Origin: an uncultured Clostridia bacterium
Lineage (GTDB): Bacteria > Bacillota > Clostridia > TANB77 > CAG-508
Assembly: GCA_934149075.1 (NCBI GenBank)
Contig: CAKPDR010000007.1
Location: 17,983-81,982 of the forward strand
DNA length: 64,000 nucleotides
Reading direction: 5' to 3'
The notes beneath the pieces were generated by a model. It made no database searches and was not told the origin of the DNA. It saw nothing but the letters and a program-made list of their open reading frames with translations. Position numbers and translations under genes: made by a program. Position 1 is the first letter of the stretch, and each line of letters begins with the position of its first letter. Below are positions 16,621 through 26,194 of this stretch, piece after piece.

Positions 16621-19600
16621 ATGAGTTTAAGAATAATATATGGTAGAGCTGGAACAGGAAAAAGCGAATATTGTTATAGAGAAATTGCGAAAAAGGTAAA
16701 AGAAGAAAAAATATTAATAATAACACCAGAACAATTTTCATTTACTGCAGAAAAAAAATTAATGGAAGCAATAGATACAGAAGCGGTGTTAAATGCAGAG
16801 GTAGTTACATTAAGTAGAATGGCTTATAGAGTAATAAATGAGATTGGTGGAAAAACGGAAACAAATTTAAGTAAATGCGGAAAAGCAATGCTTATATATT
16901 CAATATTGAACAATAATAAAAAAGAATTAAAATTTCTTGGCAAAACTGATGAAAATGTGGATATGGCAGAAACAGCAATAACAGAATTCAAAAAGCATGC
17001 AATAAGTGTAGAGCAATTAAAACAAGAAATGGAAAAACAAGAAGATATATATTTGAAAAATAAACTAAAAGACATGTGCACAATATATGAAAACTTTGAA
17101 GCACAATTATCAGGAAAATATATAGATGAAACAGATTTATTAACAATACTTGCAGAAAATATAGAAAAAACAGATATGTTTAAAAATTTATTAATATATG
17201 TAGACGAATTTGCAGGATTTACAAGTCAAGAATATGAAATTATAAAAAAATTGGTACAAATAGCAAAACAAGTAACAGTAACAATTTGCACAGATGAAAT
17301 ACATGCTGCAAAAAATCCGGACACGGATATATTTTATTCAAATGAAAGAACAGTAAAAAAATTATTAGAAGTTGCCAAAGACTGTAATACAAAAGTAGAA
17401 GAAGTAAAATTAGAAAATACATATAGATTTAAAAATAAAGAACTAATGCATTTAGAACAAAATTTATATAATAACAAAGCCGTAAAATATCAAAAAAATA
17501 TAGAAAATATACAATTATTTTTAGCAAAAAATCAATTTTCGGAAATAGAAGAAGTAGCAAAAAATATATTAAAATTAGTAAGAGATGAAGGATATAGATA
17601 TAGAGATATATCAATAATAACAAAAAACATATCAACATATTCAAGTTTAGCAAGAGCAATATTTAACAAATATGATATTCCAATATTTATAGATGAAAAT
17701 AGAGATTTAAATCAAAATATTTTAATACAATACATTTTATCAATATTAGAAATATTTATAAAAAATTGGTCACATGAAGCGGTTTTTAATTATATAAAAA
17801 TAGGATTTTCAGGATTAGAAGAAGATGACATTTTTAAACTTGAAAAGTATTGTTTAAAATGGGGAATAAAACAAAATAAATGGAAAAAAGAATTTGTATA
17901 TGGAAAAAATGGAGAAAAAGAAAATGCAGAAATAGATAGATTAGAGCAGATAAGAAAAGATTTAGTAAATCCACTAATTAAATTAAAAATAAAAATTGAT
18001 GAAAATAAAACGGTAGAAAATATATCAAAATCAATATTTGAATTTTTAATAGAGCAAAGAATTCAAGAAAAAATTCAAATAAAAATAGAAGAATTGGAAA
18101 AGATAGGACAAATAGACTTAGCAAATGAATATGAAAGTAGTTTAAATACAATAATAGAAATATTAGATGAAATAGTATTAGTATTTAAAGATGACAAAAT
18201 GACAATAGATAAATATGCTCAAATATTAAAAGTTGGATTTAAAAATAGTAATTTAACAAAAATACCGGGTACACAAGACCAAGTAATCATGGGAGATGTA
18301 GACAGGTCGAGAAGTCATAAGGTAAAAGCAATATTTATAATAGGATTAAATGATGGAGAATTTCCAAGTATTCATAAAGATGAAGGATTTTTAAATGACA
18401 CAGACAGAGAAGCTTTAATGCAGGATGGAATAGAACTTGCAAAAGGAACAACAGAAAAATTATATGAAGATAATTTTAACATATATAAAGCATTTACTAC
18501 AGCAGAAGAAAAATTGTATTTATTATATTCATCATCAGACATGCAAGGAAAAGCACTAAGACCATCAATGTTAATAAACAAAATAAAAAAAATTTATCCT
18601 ATGATTGAAGAACAAAGTGATATAATAAGTAGCAGAGATGAGGTATTAGATAAGAAAACAACATATGAAGAATTAATAAACAATATAAGTAAATTAAAAG
18701 AACAAGAAAATATAGATAAAATTTGGTATTATATATTTGATTATTACAAAAAAGATATTGAATGGAATGAAAAATTAACACAAAGTTTAAAAGGGCTAAA
18801 CTATACAAATATACCAGAAAAAATAGAAAAAGAGAATATAGATAAATTATATGGAAATACTTTAGTAACAAGTATATCAAAATTAGAAAGATATAGAAGT
18901 TGCCCATTTTCATATTATTTACAATATGGGTTAAAAATAAAACCACAAGAAGAATTAAAAATTCAAACTTTAAATACTGGTACATTCATACATGAAGTAA
19001 TAGACGAATTTTTTGGAACTGTTAAAGAAAGTGGAAAACAATTAGAAGAAATTACAGAAGAGGAACTATCTGAAATAATCAATAAAATAGTAGATGAAAA
19101 GCTAGGACAAAATAAGAATTATATATTTACATCAACAGCAAAATATAGAGCATTAGTTATACGATTAAAAAAGATAATAAAAAAAGCTTTAAAATATATT
19201 ATAGAAACAATAGTACAAAGTAGATTTGAGGTATTAGGAACTGAATTAGAGTTTGGAGAAAAAGGAAAATATAAGCCAATAAGACTAAGATTAGAAGATG
19301 GTAAAAAAATAGAAATAATAGGAAAAATAGATAGAATAGACACAGCACAGGGAGAGAACGGAAAATATTTAAGAATAATTGACTATAAATCATCTGCAAA
19401 AAATATAGACTTAAATGAAGTATATGCAGGTCTGCAAATACAGTTATTGACATATTTAGATGCAGCATGTAAAGAAGAAGATTTAATGCCTGCTGGAATA
19501 TTATATTTTAGTATGTTAGAACAAATGATAAAAGCGGACAAAAGAATGGAACAAGAAGAAATAGAAGAAAAAATACGAGCAAACTTTAAAATGAAAGGAC

Positions 19601-19974
19601 TTATTTTAGCAGATGTAAAAGTAGTAAAATTACATGATAAGAATTTAGAAAAAGGTGCATCTGCACTTGTACCAGCATATATTGACAAAGAAGGAAACTT
19701 GAGTGAAAAGAAAACAAGTGGAGTAACTGCAGAACAATTTAAAAAGTTGCAAAAATATATGTACACAGTACTTAAGCAAATATCTAAAGAAATTCTAGGT
19801 GGAAGTATAGACCTAAAACCTTATTATAAAGACAAAAAGACACCATGCAAATATTGTGATTATAAAAGTGTTTGTGGTTTCAATATGGGTGGTTGTGAAA
19901 ATAAATATAATTACATTGATAAAAAGAGCAAAGAAGAAATCTTACAAAAAATTACCAGTGGGGACACCCATTAA
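16621..19974 (+). CDS. addB: ATP-dependent helicase/nuclease subunit AddB
   Basis: AddB pairs with AddA to process double-strand breaks for recombination. The 1117-residue protein has a Walker A (GRAGTGKS, residues 8-15) and the C-terminal RecB-type nuclease (KLERYRSCPFSYYLQYGL, then IIDYKSS). The four Fe-S cluster cysteines are present: one in RSCPF and three in PCKYCDYKSVC. ATG 16621 is chosen because GGAGG lies 6 nt upstream and the ATG at 16615 abuts it. The last codons (TSGDTH) and the stop lie inside a repetitive palindrome at 19952. addA is not next to it in this window. Confidence 0.95.
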   Translation: MSLRIIYGRAGTGKSEYCYREIAKKVKEEKILIITPEQFSFTAEKKLMEAIDTEAVLNAEVVTLSRMAYRVINEIGGKTETNLSKCGKAMLIYSILNNNKKELKFLGKTDENVDMAETAITEFKKHAISVEQLKQEMEKQEDIYLKNKLKDMCTIYENFEAQLSGKYIDETDLLTILAENIEKTDMFKNLLIYVDEFAGFTSQEYEIIKKLVQIAKQVTVTICTDEIHAAKNPDTDIFYSNERTVKKLLEVAKDCNTKVEEVKLENTYRFKNKELMHLEQNLYNNKAVKYQKNIENIQLFLAKNQFSEIEEVAKNILKLVRDEGYRYRDISIITKNISTYSSLARAIFNKYDIPIFIDENRDLNQNILIQYILSILEIFIKNWSHEAVFNYIKIGFSGLEEDDIFKLEKYCLKWGIKQNKWKKEFVYGKNGEKENAEIDRLEQIRKDLVNPLIKLKIKIDENKTVENISKSIFEFLIEQRIQEKIQIKIEELEKIGQIDLANEYESSLNTIIEILDEIVLVFKDDKMTIDKYAQILKVGFKNSNLTKIPGTQDQVIMGDVDRSRSHKVKAIFIIGLNDGEFPSIHKDEGFLNDTDREALMQDGIELAKGTTEKLYEDNFNIYKAFTTAEEKLYLLYSSSDMQGKALRPSMLINKIKKIYPMIEEQSDIISSRDEVLDKKTTYEELINNISKLKEQENIDKIWYYIFDYYKKDIEWNEKLTQSLKGLNYTNIPEKIEKENIDKLYGNTLVTSISKLERYRSCPFSYYLQYGLKIKPQEELKIQTLNTGTFIHEVIDEFFGTVKESGKQLEEITEEELSEIINKIVDEKLGQNKNYIFTSTAKYRALVIRLKKIIKKALKYIIETIVQSRFEVLGTELEFGEKGKYKPIRLRLEDGKKIEIIGKIDRIDTAQGENGKYLRIIDYKSSAKNIDLNEVYAGLQIQLLTYLDAACKEEDLMPAGILYFSMLEQMIKADKRMEQEEIEEKIRANFKMKGLILADVKVVKLHDKNLEKGASALVPAYIDKEGNLSEKKTSGVTAEQFKKLQKYMYTVLKQISKEILGGSIDLKPYYKDKKTPCKYCDYKSVCGFNMGGCENKYNYIDKKSKEEILQKITSGDTH

Positions 19975-20011
19975 TGGTAAAAATTTTTACCACAGGGGAC
20001 ACCCATTGGTA
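19952..20011. repeat. TTACCA palindrome locus A (two units)
   Basis: Unit 1 (19952-19980) is 29 bp with ends TTACCA and TGGTAA and a TGGG-GACA-CCCA hairpin core. Unit 2 (19987-20011) is a shorter copy. Unit 1 overlaps the 3' end of addB and provides its stop codon. Related units occur at 23908-23961 and 63883-63997. Confidence 0.85.
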
Positions 20012-20029
20012 GATTAATAAATCGAAAGG

Positions 20030-20887
20030 ATGATAGAAAAGTTGAAAGATTTATCAAATGAAAATGTGGTTCATATAAAAAAAGATGGAATAGAATATCT
20101 ACAATTTAAGAAATTGTTAGAATATAGTGACATAATAAATCATGCTTATTCAATAGGGCTTGATAGAAATTATAGAACAGCAAGAGCTAAAGATGTTCGA
20201 AAATTATCAAAAGAAGAATATAATAAAGCTATAAAAGATTATAAAGACTTATCAGATTCAATTGGTATAAAATATATAAATATAGTAAAGCCAAATCAAG
20301 CACATACAAAGAATATAAAAAGAGTTGATGCAAAAGTAAACATAGATGAACCAGATTTTAATTTAAGTGAATACAATGAAACAGATGGATTAATAACGAA
20401 TAGTAAAAATATGGCTTTAGCTACGACAAATGCTGATTGTATTTTAATGTTATTTTTTGACCCTGTAAAGAGAGTAGTAGCAAATGTTCATTCAGGATGG
20501 AAAGGAACATTGCAGAGAATTTCAATTGAAGCTGTCAAGAAAATGAAAGAAGAATATAATTGCGCTCCTAAAGATATAATTTGTTGCATTTGTCCAAGTA
20601 TAAGAAAATGCCATTTTAAGGTTCATAAAGATGTACAAGAACCATATTACAATGAGTTTAAAGATTTGAAAAAAATTGACCAATTAATAGTTCCAATACA
20701 AGGAGAAGACAGATGGGTTATTGATACAGTAGAGATAAATAAAATAATTTTGGAACAAGAGGGCTTGAAAGTAGAAAACATAATAGATTGTGGAATTTGT
20801 AGTGTTTGTAATTCAGATCAAATCCATTCTTTTAGAGTTGAAAAAGAAGGATATGGATTAGGAACAGCTATAATTGAATTGAAATAA
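20030..20887 (+). CDS. pgeF: Multicopper-like purine nucleoside phosphorylase family protein (YfiH/LACC1)
   Basis: The 285-residue protein belongs to the YfiH/PgeF/LACC1 family. The metal-binding signature is present: HAYSIG early on, NADCILM in the middle and HSGWKGT. Members have purine nucleoside phosphorylase/adenosine deaminase activity or hydrolyse wrongly built muropeptides; which applies here is unknown. ATG 20030 sits directly on AAAGGA, so translation may really begin at TTG 20042 (11 nt from that site), which would shorten the protein by four residues. It follows a palindromic repeat after addB and precedes an LD-carboxypeptidase, fitting a cell-wall link. Confidence 0.9.
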   Translation: MIEKLKDLSNENVVHIKKDGIEYLQFKKLLEYSDIINHAYSIGLDRNYRTARAKDVRKLSKEEYNKAIKDYKDLSDSIGIKYINIVKPNQAHTKNIKRVDAKVNIDEPDFNLSEYNETDGLITNSKNMALATTNADCILMLFFDPVKRVVANVHSGWKGTLQRISIEAVKKMKEEYNCAPKDIICCICPSIRKCHFKVHKDVQEPYYNEFKDLKKIDQLIVPIQGEDRWVIDTVEINKIILEQEGLKVENIIDCGICSVCNSDQIHSFRVEKEGYGLGTAIIELK

Positions 20888-20903
20888 TTAAGTGAGGTGT
20901 AAA

Positions 20904-21824
20904 ATGATAATACCAGAGAGATTAAAAATAGGTGATATGATAGGCGTTGTGGCACCATCTAATCCAATAATAAATGAAAATGTAGAAGAAATAGAAAAAG
21001 CAAAAGAAATTATAGAAAAATTAGGTTTTAAAGTTAAATTTTCAAAAAACTTATTTTCGAACAAAAATGGATATAGTGCATCAGCAAAAGAGAAAGCTGA
21101 AGATATAAATGAAATGTTTAAAGATAAAAATGTCAAAATGGTATGGTGTGCAAAGGGTGGAGAAAATAGTAATTCAACATTTGATTATTTAGATTTTGAA
21201 ATGATAAAACAAAATCCTAAAATAATATGCGGATATAGTGATATTACTTCACTTACAAATATAATATCAGAAAAAACAGGATTAGTGACTTTTAGTGGAA
21301 CAAATTTTAAAACAATAGCTACAGATGAAACAGATTATAGTTTAAAAGAAGTTTTAAAAAGATTTCTAGATGGTAGTTTGGAATTTGGAAGAAATGAATA
21401 CGGATATAAAACAATAAAAGAAGGTTTTGCGGAAGGAAAATTAATTGGAGGGAATTTAAGCTTAACAAGAGCAATGGTAGCTGGAAAATATAATATAGAG
21501 TTTTCTGATAAAATATTATTTTTGGAAGAATTGGGATTTGAAACAGGGCCTGCATTAATAAGTAATTATTTATATTATATGAAACAAAATGGAGTGTTTG
21601 ATAAGATTCGAGGAATATGGATTGGCGATTATACACATGAAAGTGGAATAACCTTAGAAAAGATTTTATTAGATACATTAGGAAATGAGTTCAAAGGACC
21701 GATTATTAAATCAGAGAATTTTGGACATATAGAGCAAAAGACTGTTATACCAATAGGAACTATGGCTAAGATAGATACAAGAGAGAAGGAAAAAATAAAA
21801 TTGTTAGAAAATTGCGTGAAATAG
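20904..21824 (+). CDS. LD-carboxypeptidase/MccF family protein (peptidase S66)
   Basis: The S66 family removes D-Ala from tetrapeptide wall fragments (LdcA) or hydrolyses microcin C-like peptides (MccF). The 306-residue protein has the N-terminal IGVVAPSNP, the WCAKGGENS strand, the nucleophile in ICGYSDITSL, an acidic residue in LFLEELGFETGP, and a late His in FGHIEQKTVIP. These match the Ser-Glu-His triad of the family. ATG 20904 is preferred over the upstream GTG 20892 because GAGGTG lies in between. It starts 16 nt after pgeF, so they are co-transcribed. Confidence 0.92.
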   Translation: MIIPERLKIGDMIGVVAPSNPIINENVEEIEKAKEIIEKLGFKVKFSKNLFSNKNGYSASAKEKAEDINEMFKDKNVKMVWCAKGGENSNSTFDYLDFEMIKQNPKIICGYSDITSLTNIISEKTGLVTFSGTNFKTIATDETDYSLKEVLKRFLDGSLEFGRNEYGYKTIKEGFAEGKLIGGNLSLTRAMVAGKYNIEFSDKILFLEELGFETGPALISNYLYYMKQNGVFDKIRGIWIGDYTHESGITLEKILLDTLGNEFKGPIIKSENFGHIEQKTVIPIGTMAKIDTREKEKIKLLENCVK

Positions 21825-21845
21825 CAAAAAAAAACATAAAAGGGC

Positions 21846-21873
21846 TTGATTTTTCAGAAAAATATGGTATAAT
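21846..21873 (+). promoter_or_regulatory. Promoter for rpsB-tsf
   Basis: TTGATT (21846-21851) and TATAAT (21868-21873) are spaced 16 bp apart, with a TGG just before the -10 box resembling an extended -10. Confidence 0.75.
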
Positions 21874-21883
21874 AATTAGCGTA

Positions 21884-21985
21884 AAAAACACATAAAGAAG
21901 AGTTTATGTGGAAGTGCCTTGGAAATTTAATGAATTCAAGGTCCACGTAGATGATGAAACTTTGTGGAAGTTATAACAAAAAGGG
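21884..21985 (+). promoter_or_regulatory. Structured 5' leader of rpsB
   Basis: Three hairpins follow the promoter: CACATAAA/TTTATGTG (21889-21910), CCTTGGAAATT/AATTCAAGG (21917-21941) and CCAC/GTGG (21943-21967), then the AAGGGAGG ribosome-binding site. There is no T-run, so it is not a terminator. It may be an S2-binding autoregulatory leader, known in other bacteria; this is inference. Confidence 0.5.
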
Positions 21986-21996
21986 AGGAATAAAAA

Positions 21997-22776
21997 ATGG
22001 CAGTAGTTGCAATGAAACAATTACTAGAAGCTGGTGTTCACTTTGGACATCAAACAAGAAGATGGGATCCAAGAATGGCTGAATACATATTTCAAGCTAG
22101 AAACGGAATCCATATAATCGATTTACAAAAAGCTTCAAAGAAAATTGATGAAGCATATGAATTCATCAAAGAACAAGTAGAAGAAGGAAAGACAGTTCTA
22201 TTCGTAGGAACAAAAAAACAAGCTCAAGAATGCATGAAAGATGCAGCAATTAAGAGCGGAATGTACTATGTAGATCAAAGATGGTTAGGTGGAATGCTAA
22301 CAAACTTTGATACAATTCAAACAAGAATTAAAAGATTAAAAGACCTAGAAACAATGGCCGAAGATGGTACATTTGACGTATTACCTAAAAAAGAAGTAAT
22401 ATTACTTAAAAAAGAAATGGAAAAACTAGAAAAAAATCTTGGTGGAATCAAAGATATGGATAAATTACCAGGAGTTATATTCTTAGTAGATCCTAAAAAA
22501 GAAAGAATAGCAATATTAGAAGCTAAAAAATTAGGAATTCCAGTAGTGGGAATAGTAGATACAAACTGTAATCCTGAAGAATTAGATTACCCAATTCCAG
22601 GAAATGATGATGCTATAAGAGCAGTTAAATTAATTGCAGATGTTATGGCAAATGCAATAATTGAAGGAAAACAAGGTGAAAGCTTTGAACCTGCTACAGA
22701 AGAACAAGATGTTTCAGAAGAAGCAGAATCAATGGAACAAGTTGTTAGCGAAAGTGAAGAAAAAGTAGAAGAATAA
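21997..22776 (+). CDS. rpsB: 30S ribosomal protein S2
   Basis: S2 is a 30S subunit protein that helps bind S1 and mRNA. The 259-residue protein shows the family motifs GVHFGHQTRRWDPRM, IHIIDLQK, FVGTKKQAQ, VDQRWLGGMLTNF and GIPVVGIVDTNCNP. The last ~35 residues are an acidic Glu-rich tail, common in Firmicutes S2. The start has a GGGAGG site. tsf follows after a terminator, the classical rpsB-tsf pair. Confidence 0.98.
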   Translation: MAVVAMKQLLEAGVHFGHQTRRWDPRMAEYIFQARNGIHIIDLQKASKKIDEAYEFIKEQVEEGKTVLFVGTKKQAQECMKDAAIKSGMYYVDQRWLGGMLTNFDTIQTRIKRLKDLETMAEDGTFDVLPKKEVILLKKEMEKLEKNLGGIKDMDKLPGVIFLVDPKKERIAILEAKKLGIPVVGIVDTNCNPEELDYPIPGNDDAIRAVKLIADVMANAIIEGKQGESFEPATEEQDVSEEAESMEQVVSESEEKVEE

Positions 22777-22791
22777 TAAAATGTTAATAAA

Positions 22792-22824
22792 AGAGTGGGG
22801 CTCTACTGCTCTACTCTATTTTTT
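22792..22824 (+). terminator. Terminator or attenuator between rpsB and tsf
   Basis: AGAGTGGGGC pairs with GCTCTACTCT (with G-T pairs), followed by ATTTTTTAT. As tsf has no obvious separate promoter, partial read-through probably sets the S2 to EF-Ts ratio. Confidence 0.75.
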
Positions 22825-22876
22825 ATATAAGGAGGATAAAAGATATCTTCTAAAAACTAAAAGGAGGAATGTATAG

Positions 22877-23752
22877 ATGGTTACAGCAGCATTGGTAAAA
22901 GAATTAAGAGAAAAAACAGGTGCAGGAATGATGGACTGCAAAAAAGTATTAACAGAAACAGATGGAGATTTAGAAAAAGCATCTGAACTATTAAGAGAAA
23001 GAGGAATAGCAAAAGCAGCTAAAAAATCAGGAAGAGTTGCAGCAGAAGGTTTAGTAGAAGCATATGTTACTGAAGATGGAAAAGTAGGCGCAATTGTTGA
23101 AGTTAATGCAGAAACAGATTTCGTTGCAAAAAATGAAGAATTTAAAACATTTGTAATGGATGTTGCAAAACAAGTTGTAAAAAATAATCCTGCATCAGTT
23201 GAAGATTTATTAGCAGAACCATCAATAGCAGTAGAAGGAAAAACTGTTAATGAAGTATTAATAGATAAAATTGCAACAATTGGTGAAAATATGACAATAA
23301 GAAGATTTGCAAGATTTGAAACAACAGATGGATTAGTTGAAAAATATATTCACGGTGATGGAAAAATTGCAGTTTTAGTTAACATGACAAATGGAAACAA
23401 AGAATTAGCAAAAGATGTATGTATGCAAATAGCAGCTGCAAGACCTGAATTTGTAAATAGAGAACAAGTTCCAGCTGAAAGATTAGAAAAAGAAAAAGAA
23501 ATCTTAAAAGCACAAACAATGAATGAAGGTAAACCAGAAGCAATTGCTGAAAAAATTGTTATGGGTAGAATTAATAAATTCTATGAAGAAATCTGCTTAG
23601 TAGATCAAGAATTTGTTAAAGATCCAAGTATGAAAGTTTCACAAGTTTTAAAAGATGCATCAGTTGTTGAATTTGCAAGATTTGAAAAAGGTGAAGGAAT
23701 CGAGAAAAAAGAAGAAAACTTTGCTGAAGAAGTTATGAAACAATTACAATAA
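22877..23752 (+). CDS. tsf: Elongation factor Ts
   Basis: EF-Ts exchanges GDP for GTP on EF-Tu. The 291-residue protein has the UBA-like N-terminus (VKELREKTGAGMMDCKKVL), the core TDFVAKNEEF motif and the dimerisation region. AAGGAGG precedes the ATG. It lies 100 nt after rpsB and ends with a strong terminator. Length is normal for the family. Confidence 0.98.
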   Translation: MVTAALVKELREKTGAGMMDCKKVLTETDGDLEKASELLRERGIAKAAKKSGRVAAEGLVEAYVTEDGKVGAIVEVNAETDFVAKNEEFKTFVMDVAKQVVKNNPASVEDLLAEPSIAVEGKTVNEVLIDKIATIGENMTIRRFARFETTDGLVEKYIHGDGKIAVLVNMTNGNKELAKDVCMQIAAARPEFVNREQVPAERLEKEKEILKAQTMNEGKPEAIAEKIVMGRINKFYEEICLVDQEFVKDPSMKVSQVLKDASVVEFARFEKGEGIEKKEENFAEEVMKQLQ

Positions 23753-23760
23753 ATTTTACG

Positions 23761-23791
23761 GGAATTAGATGATTTGTCTAATTCCTTTTTA
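23761..23791 (+). terminator. Terminator after tsf
   Basis: GGAATTAGAT pairs with GTCTAATTCC (one G-T pair), followed by TTTTT. Confidence 0.8.
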
Positions 23792-23907
23792 ATATACTCG
23801 GCAAGTAAAATTTTTCTTATTTTTTTTGATTGCTAAACCATTTAAAATATGCTAATATATAATATGTATGTTACCAGAAAAAAATAATAATTGACAAACT
23901 ATTATTA

Positions 23908-23961
23908 AGGGTGTCCCCAGTGGTAAAAAAATTTACCATTAATGTGTGTCCTTACTGGTAA
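23908..23961. repeat. TTACCA palindrome locus B (reverse orientation)
   Basis: Two units in the opposite orientation to locus A: a partial unit with GGGTGTCCCCAGTGGTAA (23909-23926) and a full 29-bp unit at 23933-23961 (ends TTACCA/TGGTAA, inner GTGTGTCCTTACT, diverged). The locus ends 1 nt before the exoA Shine-Dalgarno, so it lies in its 5' leader. Confidence 0.8.
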
Positions 23962-23973
23962 AAGGAGGTAGAA

Positions 23974-24729
23974 ATGAAATTAATTTCATGGAATGTAAAT
24001 GGAATAAGAGCTTGTGTGAACAAAGGATTTAAGGATTTTTTTAAAGAAATAGATGCAGATATATTTTGTATACAAGAAACAAAATGTCAACCAGAACAAA
24101 TTAGTTTGGAATTCGAAGGATATAAAAGTTTTTGGAATAGTGCAGAACGCAAAGGATATTCAGGTACAGCAATATTTACAAAAAAAGAACCGTTAAATGT
24201 TACATATGGAATAGGAATAGAACAACATGATAAAGAGGGTAGAGTTATAACTTTAGAATTTGAAATGTTTTATATGGTTACAATATATACTCCAAATGCT
24301 AAAAGAGAATTAGAAAGATTAGATTATAGAATGATATGGGAAGATGAAATAAGAAAATATTTATTAAAATTAAATGAAACAAAACCAGTAATAATGTGTG
24401 GAGATTTAAATGTGGCACATGAAGAAATTGATTTGAAAAATCCTAAAACCAATAGAGGAAATGCAGGTTTTACAGATGAGGAAAGAGGCAAAATGACTAA
24501 ATTATTACAAGCGGGATTTTCAGATAGTTTTAGATATGTATACCCTGAAAAAACAGATGCATATAGTTGGTGGTCTTATATGGGACATGCTAGAGAAAAA
24601 AATGTAGGATGGAGAATTGATTATTTTATTACATCTAAAGATATTGAAAAAAATATAAAAGATGCAGTAATATATACTGAGGTATTTGGAAGTGACCATT
24701 GTCCAGTTGGATTAGAAATAGAAATTTAA
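23974..24729 (+). CDS. exoA: Exodeoxyribonuclease III / AP endonuclease
   Basis: This 251-residue enzyme repairs abasic sites and 3' blocked ends in DNA. All family blocks are visible: SWNVNGIRA, QETKCQP, YSGTAIFTKK, YTPNAKRELERLDYR, CGDLNVAHEEIDL, NAGFTDEER, YSWWSYMGHAREKNVGWRIDYF and the catalytic GSDHCPVGLEI. AAGGAGG lies 5 nt before the ATG. A palindromic repeat occupies the region just upstream, and no clear promoter was found between it and tsf. Confidence 0.97.
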   Translation: MKLISWNVNGIRACVNKGFKDFFKEIDADIFCIQETKCQPEQISLEFEGYKSFWNSAERKGYSGTAIFTKKEPLNVTYGIGIEQHDKEGRVITLEFEMFYMVTIYTPNAKRELERLDYRMIWEDEIRKYLLKLNETKPVIMCGDLNVAHEEIDLKNPKTNRGNAGFTDEERGKMTKLLQAGFSDSFRYVYPEKTDAYSWWSYMGHAREKNVGWRIDYFITSKDIEKNIKDAVIYTEVFGSDHCPVGLEIEI

Positions 24730-24778
24730 ATTTTTGTAATTAAATTAAAATGTAGAGAAAAAGAAAGGAATAATAAAT

Positions 24779-25918
24779 ATGAATGAAATAAAGAAAAATC
24801 TTTCGAAATGGATGTATTACTTTTTACTTGGAACAGCAATAATTATTGTATATAAATTTTTTGATAATTTTACTGCAATTGGAGGAGTAATAGGAAAATT
24901 TTTTAATGTAATTGCACCATTTATGGCTGGAGCATTATTAGCATATTTGTTGTACATACCAGCTTCTAGAATTGAAAAAAGGTTTTCAAAATCTAAAAGA
25001 AAACTAATAAAAAAGAAATCAAGAGGTTTAAGTGTATTTATAACATATTTACTAGCAATATTAGTAATCATATTATTAGTTAATGTTATATTACCAGTTG
25101 TTATAGATAGTATTATTGAATTAGTAAATAACTTTCAAGGATATTGGAATACAGCTATAGAAAAATTAAATGCATTACCAGAAGACTCAATATTAAAAAG
25201 TCAACAAGTAGAAGAGGTAATAAAAAGTATAGGGGATGCAATTCAAAATATAGATTTAAAACAATATGTGAGTACTGAAAGAATAACAGGTTATATAAAA
25301 AGTGTTTTAGGTGTTGCTAGTGGAATATTTGATGTGTTTGTATCAATAGTAGTTTCAGTATATATATTGTTACAAAGAAATCAAATCTATGGATTTTTTA
25401 ATAAATTAACAATGGTTATGTTTGATAAAAAGACATGTGATAAAATTGGTGAATATATAGATAGTACAAACAAAATATTCTTTAAATTTATTAGCAGTCA
25501 AGTAATAGATGGAATTATAGTTGGAATTTTGGTTACCATTGCGATGAGTATAATTGGAGTTAAATATGCTGTATTATTAGGATTTATGATAGGATTATTT
25601 AATATAATACCATATTTTGGAGCAATAATAGCTGTTGCAATAAGTATTTTAATTACACTCATTACTGGTGGTATATCACAAACTTTAATAATGGCAATTG
25701 TAGTAATAGTATTGCAACAAATTGATTCAAATATAATAAATCCTAAAATAATAGGAAATTCATTAGAAATAAGTCCACTACTTGTAATATTTGCTGTAAC
25801 TGTTGGAGGGGCATATTTTGGTGTTTTAGGAATGTTCTTAGCAGTGCCTGTTGCGGCTGTATTAAAGATCTTGATAAACGATTGGTTAGAATTTAAAAAC
25901 AACAAGAAATATGCCTAA
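24779..25918 (+). CDS. AI-2E family transporter (UPF0118)
   Basis: The 379-residue membrane protein has the family layout: two N-terminal helices, a soluble-looking middle (residues ~110-190) and a C-terminal block of four or more helices. Key motifs are SVYILLQR, GIIVGILVTIAMSIIGVKYAVLLGFMIGLFNIIPYFGA and VIVLQQIDSNIINPKIIGNSLEISPLLVIFAV. Members range from AI-2 exporters to Na/H antiporters, so the substrate here is unknown. GAAAGGA precedes the ATG. It is followed by a strong terminator. Confidence 0.93.
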   Translation: MNEIKKNLSKWMYYFLLGTAIIIVYKFFDNFTAIGGVIGKFFNVIAPFMAGALLAYLLYIPASRIEKRFSKSKRKLIKKKSRGLSVFITYLLAILVIILLVNVILPVVIDSIIELVNNFQGYWNTAIEKLNALPEDSILKSQQVEEVIKSIGDAIQNIDLKQYVSTERITGYIKSVLGVASGIFDVFVSIVVSVYILLQRNQIYGFFNKLTMVMFDKKTCDKIGEYIDSTNKIFFKFISSQVIDGIIVGILVTIAMSIIGVKYAVLLGFMIGLFNIIPYFGAIIAVAISILITLITGGISQTLIMAIVVIVLQQIDSNIINPKIIGNSLEISPLLVIFAVTVGGAYFGVLGMFLAVPVAAVLKILINDWLEFKNNKKYA

Positions 25919-25954
25919 AAAGTATTGAAAAAAAAGTAAAAAAATGTTAATATT

Positions 25955-25991
25955 ATCTCATGCTAAAGAATTTTTAGCATGAGATTTTTTG
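25955..25991 (+). terminator. Terminator after the AI-2E family gene
   Basis: ATCTCATGCTAAA pairs perfectly with TTTAGCATGAGAT with a 5-nt loop, followed by a T-run. Confidence 0.85.
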
Positions 25992-26194
25992 TCTATGCAG
26001 TTTCAGAAGCATAAGATAAATTTAAAATAAAAAATTCAGTCAAATTAATTTTGGTCGCTTTTGTCACTAAATTACAATCAAACAAAAAATAAGCACACAT
26101 CAAGTTGTAAGTTTTTACTGTGCTAAAGAAAGAGAGGTGAAGAAGTATAAAAATTCTTTATAAAGGTAAAATATAACTAGAAAGAGGTAATAAA

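Noticed and set aside
26000..26190. Possible riboswitch before the 88-residue gene
   Set aside because: No conserved riboswitch core or clear terminator/anti-terminator pair could be seen.
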